From Paramoeba atlantica (lineage: Eukaryota; Discosea), in contig CDRNVI010000084.1 in assembly GCA_977017575.1 (NCBI GenBank), positions 1 to 64,000 on the forward strand: a DNA stretch of 64,000 nt, in the 5' to 3' direction. The translations under genes were made by a program, and so were the position numbers. Below are positions 42,391-51,401 of the stretch, one piece after another. A model generated the notes under the pieces. That model saw only the letters and a list, made by a program, of their open reading frames with translations, searched no databases and was not told where the DNA came from. Positions within the stretch are counted from its first letter, which is position 1. Every line of letters begins with the position of its first letter.

Positions 42391-42685
42391 CCACCGTTTG
42401 ACTTCACCCTTGCGTTTCCAGGGACTTCCTCCTTCCAAATATGCCGCCAAAGGAGATTTTGCACCAACCGCTAAGAAACACAGCCGAGCAGAACAGGAGT
42501 TTCGGCGCTCGAGGCCATAAATCTTCACACATTGATGACAACGAAATCTCACTTGACTCGAAGCTCTGAGGGGGCACTTGTCGCAACGCAACGCACTTGA
42601 GGTCCATCGTTTCACTTCACCCTTGCGTTTCCAGGGACTTCCTCCTTCCAAATATGCCACCAAAGGAGATTTTGCACCAACCCCG
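42391..42685 (+). repeat. 213-bp repeats, left block, unit 4
   Basis: About 1.4 copies. It carries the gaggtcc and ccaccaaagg variants otherwise seen in unit 1. Confidence 0.85.
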
Positions 42686-42710
42686 TTTTTTTTTTAAGTT
42701 TTTAAACCTG

Positions 42711-45700
42711 ATGTCTGCCGGGGGCACGCGCCCCATCATTCGAAAGAGGAGAAAGGCTCCCGGAAAGCTACGGGAAACGTGCCATGAGGACTTGTCTGCG
42801 CGAAGCGTGTTGGTTTCTTATCCGCAGGTTGTGATTTCTGGCCTCGAGCGCCCAAACCTCCTTTCAGCTCGGCTGGGTTTCGTCAACTTCCGGATGAGCA
42901 ATCTTCGCGCTCACGGAAAGCTACGGGAAACGTGCCATGAGGACTTGTCTGCGCGAAGCGTGTTGGTTTCTTATCCGCAGGTTGTGATTTCTGGCCTCGA
43001 GCTCCTAAACCTCCTTTCAGCTCGGCTTGGTTTCGTCAACTTCCGGATGAGTAATCTTCGCGCTCACGGAAAGCTACGGGAAACGTGCCATGAGGACTTG
43101 TCTGCGCGAAGCGTGTTGGTGTCTTATCCGCAGGTTGTGATTTCTGGCCTCGAGCGCCTAAACCTCCTTTCAGCTCGGCTTGGTTTCGTCAACTTCCGGA
43201 TGAGTAATCTTCGCGCTCACGGAAAGCTACGGGAGACGTGCCATGAGGACTTGTCTGCGCGAAGCGTGTTGGTGTCTTATCCGCAGGTTGTGATTTCTGG
43301 CCTCGAGCGCCCAAACCTCCTTTCAGTTCGGCTTGGTTTCGTCAACTTCCGGATGAGTAATCTTCGCGCTCACGGAAATCTACGGGAAACGTGCCATGAG
43401 GACTTGTCTGCGCGAAGCGTGTTGGTGTCTTATCCGCAGGTTGTGATTTCTGGCCTCGAGCGCCCAAACCTCCTTTCAGCTCGACTTGGTTTCTTCAACT
43501 TCCGGATGAGTAATCTTCGCGCTCACGGAAAGCTACGGGAAACGTGCCATGAGGACTTGTCTGCGCGAAGCGTGTTGGTGTCTTATCCGCAGGTTGTGAT
43601 TTCTGGCCTCGAGCGCCCAAACCTCCTTTCAGCTCGGCTGGGTTTCGTCAACTTCCGGATGAGTAATCTTCGCGCTCACGGAAAGCTAAGAGAAACGTGC
43701 CATGAGGACTTGTCTGCGCGAAGCGTGTTGGTGTCTTATCCGCAGGTTGTGATTTCTGGCCTCGAGCGCCCAAACCTCCTTTCAGCTCGGCTGGGTTTCG
43801 TCAACTTCCGGATGAGTAATCTTCGCGCTCACGGAAAGCTACGGGAAACGTGCCATGAGGACTTGTCTGCGCGAAGCGTGTTGGTGTCTTATCCGCAGGT
43901 TGTGATTTCTGGCCTCGAGCGCCCAAACCTCCTTTCAGCTCGGCTGGGTTTCGTCAACTTCCGGATGAGTAATCTTCGCGCTCACGGAAAGCTAAGAGAA
44001 ACGTGCCATGAGGACTTGTCTGCGCGAAGCGTGTTGGTGTCTTATCCGCAGGTTGTGATTTCTGGCCTCGAGCGCCCAAACCTCCTTTCAGCTCGGCTGG
44101 GTTTCGTCAACTTCCGGATGAGTAATCTTCGCGCTCACGGAAAGCTACGGGAAACGTGCCATGAGGACTTGTCTGCGCGAAGCGTGTTGGTGTCTTATCC
44201 GCAGGTTGTGATTTCTGGCCTCGAGCGCCCAAACCTCCTTTCAGCTCGGCTGGGTTTCGTCAACTTCCGGATGAGTAATCTTCGCGCTCACGGAAAGCTA
44301 AGAGAAACGTGCCATGAGGACTTGTCTGCGCGAAGCGTGTTGGTGTCTTATCCGCAGGTTGTGATTTCTGGCCTCGAGCGCCCAAACCTCCTTTCAGCTC
44401 GGCTGGGTTTCGTCAACTTCCGGATGAGTAATCTTCGCGCTCACGGAAAGCTACGGGAAACGTGCCATGAGGACTTGTCTGCGCGAAGCGTGTTGGTGTC
44501 TTATCCGCAGGTTGTGATTTCTGGCCTCGAGCGCCCAAACCTCCTTTCAGCTCGGCTGGGTTTCGTCAACTTCCGGATGAGTAATCTTCGCGCTCACGGA
44601 AAGCTAAGAGAAACGTGCCATGAGGACTTGTCTGCGCGAAGCGTGTTGGTGTCTTATCCGCAGGTTGTGATTTCTGGCCTCGAGCGCCCAAACCTCCTTT
44701 CAGCTCGGCTGGGTTTCGTCAACTTCCGGATGAGTAATCTTCGCGCTCACGGAAAGCTACGGGAAACGTGCCATGAGGACTTGTCTGCGCGAAGCGTGTT
44801 GGTGTCTTATCCGCAGGTTGTGATTTCTGGCCTCGAGCGCCCAAACCTCCTTTCAGCTCGGCTGGGTTTCGTCAACTTCCGGATGAGTAATCTTCGCGCT
44901 CACGGAAAGCTAAGAGAAACGTGCCATGAGGACTTGTCTGCGCGAAGCGTGTTGGTGTCTTATCCGCAGGTTGTGATTTCTGGCCTCGAGCGCCCAAACC
45001 TCCTTTCAGCTCGGCTTGGTTTCGTCAACTTCCGGATGAGTAATCTTCGCCCTCACGGAAAGCTACGGGAGACGTGCCATGAGGACTTGTCTGCGCGAAG
45101 CGTGTTGGTGTCTTATCCGCAGGTTGTGATTTCTGGCCTCGAGCGCCCAAACCTCCTTTCAGTTCGGCTTGGTTTCGTCAACTTCCGGATGAGTAATCTT
45201 CGCGCTCACGGAAATCTACGGGAAACGTGCCATGAGGACTTGTCTGCGCGAAGCGTGTTGGTGTCTTATCCGCAGGTTGTGATTTCTGGCCTCGAGCGCC
45301 CAAACCTCCTTTCAGCTCGGCTTGGTTTCGTCAACTTCCGGATGAGTAATCTTCGCGCTCACGGAAATCTACGGGAAACGTGCCATGAGGACTTGTCTGC
45401 GCGAAGCGTGTTGGTGTCTTATCCGCAGGTTGTGATTTCTGGCCTCGAGCGCCCAAACCTCCTTTCAGCTCGGCTTGGTTTCGTCAACTTCCGGATGAGT
45501 AATCTTCGCGCTCACGGAAAGCTACGGGAAACGTGCCATGAGGACTTGTCTGCGCGAAGCGTGTTGGTGTCTTATCCGCAGGTTGTGATTTCTGGCCTCG
45601 AGCGCCCAAACCTCCTTTCAGCTCGGCTGGGTTTCGTCAACTTCCGGATGAGTAATCTTCGCGCTCACGGAAAGCTACGGGAAACGTGCCATGAGGACTT

Positions 45701-46454
45701 GTCTGCGCGAAGCGTGTTGGTGTCTTATCCGCAGGTTGTGATTTCTGGCCTCGAGCGCCTAAACCTCCTTTCAGCTCGGCTTGGTTTCGTCAACTTCCGG
45801 ATGAGTAATCTTCGCGCTCACGGAAAGCTACGGGAGACGTGCCATGAGGACTTGTCTGCGCGAAGCGTGTTGGTGTCTTATCCGCAGGTTGTGATTTCTG
45901 GCCTCGAGCGCCCAAACCTCCTTTCAGCTCGGCTTGGTTTCGTCAACTTCCGGATGAGTAATCTTCGCGCTCACGGAAAGCTACGGGAAACGTGCCATGA
46001 GGACTTGTCTGCGCGAAGCGTGTTGGTGTCTTATCCGCAGGTTGTGATTTCTGGCCTCGAGCGCCTAAACCTCCTTTCAGCTCGGCTTGGTTTCGTCAAC
46101 TTCCGGATGAGTAATCTTCGCGCTCACGGAAAGCTACGGGTGACGTGCCATGAGGACTTGTCTGCGCGAAGCGTGTTGGTGTCTTATCCGCAGGTTGTGA
46201 TTTCTGGCCTCGAGCGCCCAAACCTCCTTTCAGTTCGGCTTGGTTTCGTCAACTTCCGGATGAGTAATCTTCGCGCTCACGGAAATCTACGGGAAACGTG
46301 CCATGAGGACTTGTCTGCGCGAAGCGTGTTGGTGTCTTATCCGCAGGTTGTGATTTCTGGCCTCGAGCGCCCAAACCTCCTTTCAGCTCGGCTTGGTTTC
46401 GTCAACTTCCGGATGAGTAATCTTCGCGCTCACGGAAAGCTAAGAGAAACGTGA
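42711..46454 (+). CDS. 51-residue-repeat protein, 24 repeats (unit 4)
   Basis: 1247 residues without interruption: the basic leader (Ala form, as in unit 1), 24 repeats and a terminal KLRET. Across all arrays, nine codons vary recurrently. Five of these vary silently and four change the residue (Lys/Asn, Pro/Leu, Ala/Val, Ala/Pro). No signal peptide, membrane segment or known domain is visible. The repeats are neutral to basic and contain one Cys-His pair (TCHEDL). Confidence 0.4.
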   Translation: MSAGGTRPIIRKRRKAPGKLRETCHEDLSARSVLVSYPQVVISGLERPNLLSARLGFVNFRMSNLRAHGKLRETCHEDLSARSVLVSYPQVVISGLELLNLLSARLGFVNFRMSNLRAHGKLRETCHEDLSARSVLVSYPQVVISGLERLNLLSARLGFVNFRMSNLRAHGKLRETCHEDLSARSVLVSYPQVVISGLERPNLLSVRLGFVNFRMSNLRAHGNLRETCHEDLSARSVLVSYPQVVISGLERPNLLSARLGFFNFRMSNLRAHGKLRETCHEDLSARSVLVSYPQVVISGLERPNLLSARLGFVNFRMSNLRAHGKLRETCHEDLSARSVLVSYPQVVISGLERPNLLSARLGFVNFRMSNLRAHGKLRETCHEDLSARSVLVSYPQVVISGLERPNLLSARLGFVNFRMSNLRAHGKLRETCHEDLSARSVLVSYPQVVISGLERPNLLSARLGFVNFRMSNLRAHGKLRETCHEDLSARSVLVSYPQVVISGLERPNLLSARLGFVNFRMSNLRAHGKLRETCHEDLSARSVLVSYPQVVISGLERPNLLSARLGFVNFRMSNLRAHGKLRETCHEDLSARSVLVSYPQVVISGLERPNLLSARLGFVNFRMSNLRAHGKLRETCHEDLSARSVLVSYPQVVISGLERPNLLSARLGFVNFRMSNLRAHGKLRETCHEDLSARSVLVSYPQVVISGLERPNLLSARLGFVNFRMSNLRAHGKLRETCHEDLSARSVLVSYPQVVISGLERPNLLSARLGFVNFRMSNLRPHGKLRETCHEDLSARSVLVSYPQVVISGLERPNLLSVRLGFVNFRMSNLRAHGNLRETCHEDLSARSVLVSYPQVVISGLERPNLLSARLGFVNFRMSNLRAHGNLRETCHEDLSARSVLVSYPQVVISGLERPNLLSARLGFVNFRMSNLRAHGKLRETCHEDLSARSVLVSYPQVVISGLERPNLLSARLGFVNFRMSNLRAHGKLRETCHEDLSARSVLVSYPQVVISGLERLNLLSARLGFVNFRMSNLRAHGKLRETCHEDLSARSVLVSYPQVVISGLERPNLLSARLGFVNFRMSNLRAHGKLRETCHEDLSARSVLVSYPQVVISGLERLNLLSARLGFVNFRMSNLRAHGKLRVTCHEDLSARSVLVSYPQVVISGLERPNLLSVRLGFVNFRMSNLRAHGNLRETCHEDLSARSVLVSYPQVVISGLERPNLLSARLGFVNFRMSNLRAHGKLRET
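42761..46432 (+). repeat. 153-bp tandem array, 24 copies (unit 4)
   Basis: Exactly 24 periods of 153 bp between 42761 and the partial copy at 46433. Repeats 6-14 largely alternate between CTACGG and CTAAGA forms, pointing to amplification of a two-repeat (306-bp) block. Confidence 0.95.
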
Positions 46455-46640
46455 GGACTAGTCTGCGTCCTCCCGCAAGTTGTGATGTAAAGTCGATAAG
46501 AAGTTGATGTGCGAGATGAACTTGTCGAGTCACGTAAAAAAAAAGACTTTGTATTAAGTTCGGTTCTCATTTCGTCGCAATATACATATGGTATATATAT
46601 AAAAAAAAGTGTTGCAGGAAGGGATGGTGCATCTACAATC

Positions 46641-46902
46641 CGCGAAGAAAGACAGCCGAGCAGAACAGGAGTTTCGGCGCTCGAGGCCATAAATCTTCAC
46701 ACATCGATGACAACGAAATCTCACTTGACTCGAAGCTCTGAGGGGGCACTTGTCGCAACGCAACGCACTTGCAGTCCATCGTTTCACTTCACCCTTGCGT
46801 TTCCAGGGACTTCCTCCTTCCAAATATGCCGCCAAAGAAGATTTTGCACCAACCGCGAAGAAACACAGCCGAGCAGAACAGGAGTTTCGGCGCTCGAGGC
46901 CA
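46641..46902 (+). repeat. 213-bp repeats, right block, unit 4
   Basis: About 1.2 copies, running into the CRE-type ORF. Confidence 0.85.
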
Positions 46903-49900
46903 CAAACGCCCAGCTCTGAACGTTGCTTCTTAGATTGTATCTCAACACCTCGGAACGCAAACAGTACTTTCTCAGACTCTAACTCAACGTCCGATCCACC
47001 TCGCGAGCCTCCAAGCCCTCCTCAATTTCCGCTCGAGAAATCAGACGACGAAAGATTGGTTGTCTTATCAGAGGAAATCGGAACATCAGAAAATCAAGAA
47101 ACAAAATCCGACACCCCCGAGGTGAATGCATTACCCCGGCCATTCGCGCCCAACGTCGACGCCCGAGAAGCTGTGAGATTCGTTGAGCAAAGCTCACTCG
47201 TCGTGCGACCCGCCGACACTTCAGAAAACAAGGATGCAGACAGCATAATTTTCGTCGAGCATGCAGCATCTCATGACATTTGCGAAGACTTGCTAAACAA
47301 TATCAATTCGGATTCACATTTCCCTATACAAGAAGAGCAAATCTGGAAGCTTTCGTCACATTTAAAGAAAGGATCCCTGTGCACGATTGCCTGGACGTTT
47401 AGCAATCAAAACAATATGAACATTTCGATGGGGAAAATCACGAGCGTGTACCGACGCAAAGGAACAGGAAGGCTCAACATGCAGTATAAAGGAATTACGG
47501 GACACAAGCTAGGAGAAGGTTTTTCAGGGACATTACCACCACACGAAAGTGTCCGAATCTATAAGATAGTTTGGCATGCATCCGCTCCAACCTCGAACAA
47601 GATGGAAACGCACAATGAGCACGGCCAGGTGAAGCAAATCACAGAATCAGAAACCCCCATCCCAGCCGCACAGCCCATCTCTGATTGGACTCCTGATGAT
47701 TTAGATCGCTCGCCGATACCGACCTCGCGAATAATCCAGGCGGAGCTAATTCCAGCAGCAATAGCCACATATCGGGAACTTATGAGTGACTATGCGCGCA
47801 GCACGTATACTCAAAGACACAAAATTTGGCACGACGTTTTGTCCGCTATGAAGAGCTCTCTTGCTTCAATCAGACAGGCTTCCAATCGCAGAAGACGCCG
47901 TCGACCCTTTCCAAGTGATGAAAATAACAATAGTGCAAACAATGGGGAAAATAAAACAGAGGACAGTGCAACCCTGTTGGCCTCCGATACGCGCGCGATC
48001 AAAAAAGCTACGAGGCTTGCCCTGGAAGGCTGCTCACGCAGGGCAGCGAAAGTGATGGATCAAACTTATACGCCAAACCCTTTATCGGATCAAGAGACAC
48101 TTCAAAAGCTCAATGACCTTCATCCGCAAAACCCGTATCATATAAACCTCCCTGAGGACGCACCGCTGCTGACAGCGCTAGGGCCTGATGAATTAAAAGC
48201 GGCGAGCCAGAAATTGGCTAAGGGTGCTAGCCCGGGGCCCACAGGAACAACCGACGGATTGGTAAGGCTGTTGATCGACGACCCGGTGTGTAGCATGAGC
48301 TTATGCCATATGATGATGGATCTCATTAACGGATTCCTCCCTAAAGAAGTGATGCGTCGTCTCACCCGCGCCAGGCTGGTCGCGCTCCACAAACCGAATG
48401 GTGGAATAAGACCTGTCGCCATTGGGGAAGTGTTGATGAAATTAGCGGGATGCATTCTCGTACAAAGATACGAGAACATTCTAGAGCCACTGTTCGCGCC
48501 ATTACAGCATGGAGTACTATCGAAGGCAGGGTGCGAACGGGTAGTACACACCCTAAATGATCTGTATCTTGCTGGCTCAAACATTGTATCCATTGACGTC
48601 AAAAACGCATTCAATTCCCCTTCGCGCACGAAGATAGCCAAAGCAGTTTTTGGGTTGGCCACTTTAAAACCTTTTCATCGCTTCTTCTATGCAGAGTACT
48701 CGGAGGCGTCGGAGCTGTGTTATTACGGATCGTGGGGTCGACTCACCGGGGTTCTTTCGAGCACAAACGGTGTACGTCAAGGTTCCACTCTCTCAACAGT
48801 ATACTTTTGCGCCTTTTTACAACCAATTATTGAAACTTTGGCTGCAGAATTCCCTGACATCACGATTGCTGCATACGTTGATGATATTAACCTCGCTTCC
48901 CACGACACGCAACTCTTAAGCAAAGCTTTTGTACGCCTAAAAGAACTGCTGGCAGCGGAAGATCTCCTTGTATCAACTGAGAAGTGCGTCTGGTTCAGCG
49001 GGGTAAACAAGGAGCCTTTACCTGATGACATCAGGGATGCAGGGGTGAGAAATGAAGAAGATGCACTGAAAACACTCGGAGCTTTTATAGGAGATGATGA
49101 TAAAGTTAGTGAGAAACTTTTAAGTACATTCAAAAAGCACGATGCAATTTTCAGGAGACTCAAGCTCATGGGAGCAAACAACGTGTCAACCCAATTGCTG
49201 TCAAAATGTGTAAACGTACGGCAAACTTATCACATGCGTGTACATAACCCAACTGCGACTGAGGCATTAACGTTCAATTTTGACAATGCCATTGCGGAAG
49301 TTCTCACTTCGTGGTTTGGAAAGCTATCCGACGACCAGATTTCGCTACTTAGACTACCTGTAAAGAAAGGAGGCCTGGGTCTGACTGCGTGTCTACCTAC
49401 CCGCAAAGCGGCATATGAATCTTCGAAATTCACAGTTCTTGAACGCCCAAAAACCAATTCAGTTCGGACTGGGGAATTCCAAGAAGCGAATGCCAACATG
49501 CATAAGGACGTACCAGTAGACGAATCAACGCAGGCGGCAGAGATACACGCGAAAACTTGGGTGCAACTCACGGAGTCGGAATCTCACATGGCATCTATAT
49601 TGCAAGCAACGACGCATAAAGGAAACTACGCATGGATCATGTCAAGCGCACGGTTTGTGCCATCTCATCTATTCACTCTGGCACTTTTACCTAGGCTAGG
49701 TCTAACTCATCCGGAACTTCCACCCCGAATGTTATGCCCAGGATGCAAAGTTCTACTAACATCCGGTTCCATTCTGACGCACATAGCAGGCTGCACAAAA
49801 TGCTCAGGGCTCAACGCAACCGTGAAACATAGCACGCTAGTGAATTTCCTCTATGAGTTAAGCTTGAAAGCTGGCATTCCTTGTGAGAAGGAACCGCGTC

Positions 49901-50382
49901 TATATTCAACGTATCGGTGCACGCAATGCAATGAAGTAGTCGGGCCGGAATACAGGCAGACACATAGTAAAGTGTGCGGAGGGAAATCTTTTCGCCGCTC
50001 TGGACCAGATCTCGTAATTTACTGGAATGATGGAGAAATATATTACGATTTCACCGTGGTACATGAATTAGCGCCTTCAAATTTGGGAACGAAATGCAAT
50101 AAGCTATTCCGGGACGCCATCAAACGAAAACACGATACTTATGTCGCAACAAATAAAATCGCGAAAGAAAAATTCAGATGTATTCCCATCCTCTCTGGTG
50201 GATCCCTCCATTTCAATACGAAGTCGCTGTTAATGGCCCTCGCAGATGCGGGCAGCGTACCTCGACAGCAGCTTCAGCTTGAGCTACAACTTTTGCTACA
50301 GGAGCAAAATGGTGCCATACTATATTCACAACTTCGGAATTACCTTGAGAAGGACAAGGGGGCGCTCCAGTTCGCTATATAA
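46750..50382 (+). CDS. CRE-type retrotransposon protein (unit 4)
   Basis: 1210 residues, uninterrupted. It shares Phe in RPFAPN and His in VEHAAS with unit 3. It has Gly for Asp in LGEGFSG and Gly for Val near the endonuclease (SNLGTKC). All catalytic residues are kept. The A-run ends at 50481. Confidence 0.85.
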   Translation: MSQRNALAVHRFTSPLRFQGLPPSKYAAKEDFAPTAKKHSRAEQEFRRSRPQTPSSERCFLDCISTPRNANSTFSDSNSTSDPPREPPSPPQFPLEKSDDERLVVLSEEIGTSENQETKSDTPEVNALPRPFAPNVDAREAVRFVEQSSLVVRPADTSENKDADSIIFVEHAASHDICEDLLNNINSDSHFPIQEEQIWKLSSHLKKGSLCTIAWTFSNQNNMNISMGKITSVYRRKGTGRLNMQYKGITGHKLGEGFSGTLPPHESVRIYKIVWHASAPTSNKMETHNEHGQVKQITESETPIPAAQPISDWTPDDLDRSPIPTSRIIQAELIPAAIATYRELMSDYARSTYTQRHKIWHDVLSAMKSSLASIRQASNRRRRRRPFPSDENNNSANNGENKTEDSATLLASDTRAIKKATRLALEGCSRRAAKVMDQTYTPNPLSDQETLQKLNDLHPQNPYHINLPEDAPLLTALGPDELKAASQKLAKGASPGPTGTTDGLVRLLIDDPVCSMSLCHMMMDLINGFLPKEVMRRLTRARLVALHKPNGGIRPVAIGEVLMKLAGCILVQRYENILEPLFAPLQHGVLSKAGCERVVHTLNDLYLAGSNIVSIDVKNAFNSPSRTKIAKAVFGLATLKPFHRFFYAEYSEASELCYYGSWGRLTGVLSSTNGVRQGSTLSTVYFCAFLQPIIETLAAEFPDITIAAYVDDINLASHDTQLLSKAFVRLKELLAAEDLLVSTEKCVWFSGVNKEPLPDDIRDAGVRNEEDALKTLGAFIGDDDKVSEKLLSTFKKHDAIFRRLKLMGANNVSTQLLSKCVNVRQTYHMRVHNPTATEALTFNFDNAIAEVLTSWFGKLSDDQISLLRLPVKKGGLGLTACLPTRKAAYESSKFTVLERPKTNSVRTGEFQEANANMHKDVPVDESTQAAEIHAKTWVQLTESESHMASILQATTHKGNYAWIMSSARFVPSHLFTLALLPRLGLTHPELPPRMLCPGCKVLLTSGSILTHIAGCTKCSGLNATVKHSTLVNFLYELSLKAGIPCEKEPRLYSTYRCTQCNEVVGPEYRQTHSKVCGGKSFRRSGPDLVIYWNDGEIYYDFTVVHELAPSNLGTKCNKLFRDAIKRKHDTYVATNKIAKEKFRCIPILSGGSLHFNTKSLLMALADAGSVPRQQLQLELQLLLQEQNGAILYSQLRNYLEKDKGALQFAI

Positions 50383-50603
50383 AGAGTTTCTAAAGAGGGG
50401 CAGAGCTTCTAAAGCCTGCAGTCAGGATAGATTTTTCAGAACTTGAGATAGTAATTGGCGCATTTACATAACAAAAAAAAAGATATTTTATGTATAAAAT
50501 GGTTTTCTATAGACGCAAATTAAGAAAATTTCATGTTGGAGTTTCTTGAACACACAACATTCTATAAATTGAATTTAAGAAACTACGACTATTCCGCCAT
50601 CCT

Positions 50604-51401
50604 ATGCCGGACGGTCAGCCCTCCGTTTCTGACGTCATGCGTCAATTGACGCTGTTAACTACCAAATTCGAATCAAATTCAAGTCAATTGCAAGTGTTGC
50701 AGGAAGGGATGGTGCATCTACAATCCGAACTGAGACGGCTAGATCGTATGGAAGGAGATCTAAACAGGTTGAGCACGCAAAACAAGGAGGCGCTCCAAAT
50801 GGTAGCACGATCCTCGGACTCTCCGACGTACGATATTTCGGTGCACGATCTGCCGCAAGAACACGTGTTACAGCCCGAGCACTGGAAACCTGAGCATTAC
50901 TGCTCGGACAATCTCCGACGACAGCTCATCCAGCGCGTAGAGCACGAGGTGAGAAAACTATTTGGGAACTCTGCGGATCCTACGGCCGTGCCGGGAGATG
51001 CTATAGGTCTGAAGGACGCTCTAGACACGATTCAAAGTCACCTTGAATGCTGCGATGAACTGGTTAAACGGGGCCAGGAGGTGTCGATCAAATCGATTTC
51101 CCCTGCCATAGAAAACGTAATCTTCTTGCGCTACAAACACAAGTGGGGCCGTCGTGTTGCGCTGCAATGGAAAGACGCACTCAAGTGTGCGCCAATCGGA
51201 TCTAAGTATGACACGGCGCACAACACCGCAATGGAATTTTACAAAAACTGCTCGATTGCTCAAGGCGCGGTTGCTGTCTCGCAAGCAAAAAACGGCGGAG
51301 GGCGCGGGTTCGCTGCCAGTGGGCGCGGGAGAATCCGCGGGCGTGGAGGTCGAGGAGGTCGTGGCTACGCAGCTGCGACGGCTGCTCCCTCGTCCCAATG
51401 A
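50604..51401 (+). CDS. Element A gag-like protein (unit 4)
   Basis: 265 residues, with one Met-to-Ile difference from the other units (EVSIKS). The RT-frame ATG at 51398 overlaps the gag terminator by four bases. Confidence 0.6.
   Translation: MPDGQPSVSDVMRQLTLLTTKFESNSSQLQVLQEGMVHLQSELRRLDRMEGDLNRLSTQNKEALQMVARSSDSPTYDISVHDLPQEHVLQPEHWKPEHYCSDNLRRQLIQRVEHEVRKLFGNSADPTAVPGDAIGLKDALDTIQSHLECCDELVKRGQEVSIKSISPAIENVIFLRYKHKWGRRVALQWKDALKCAPIGSKYDTAHNTAMEFYKNCSIAQGAVAVSQAKNGGGRGFAASGRGRIRGRGGRGGRGYAAATAAPSSQ

Noticed and set aside
1574-46432. CRISPR-like arrays
   Set aside because: The 153- and 213-bp repeats are head to tail with no spacers, so they are satellites.
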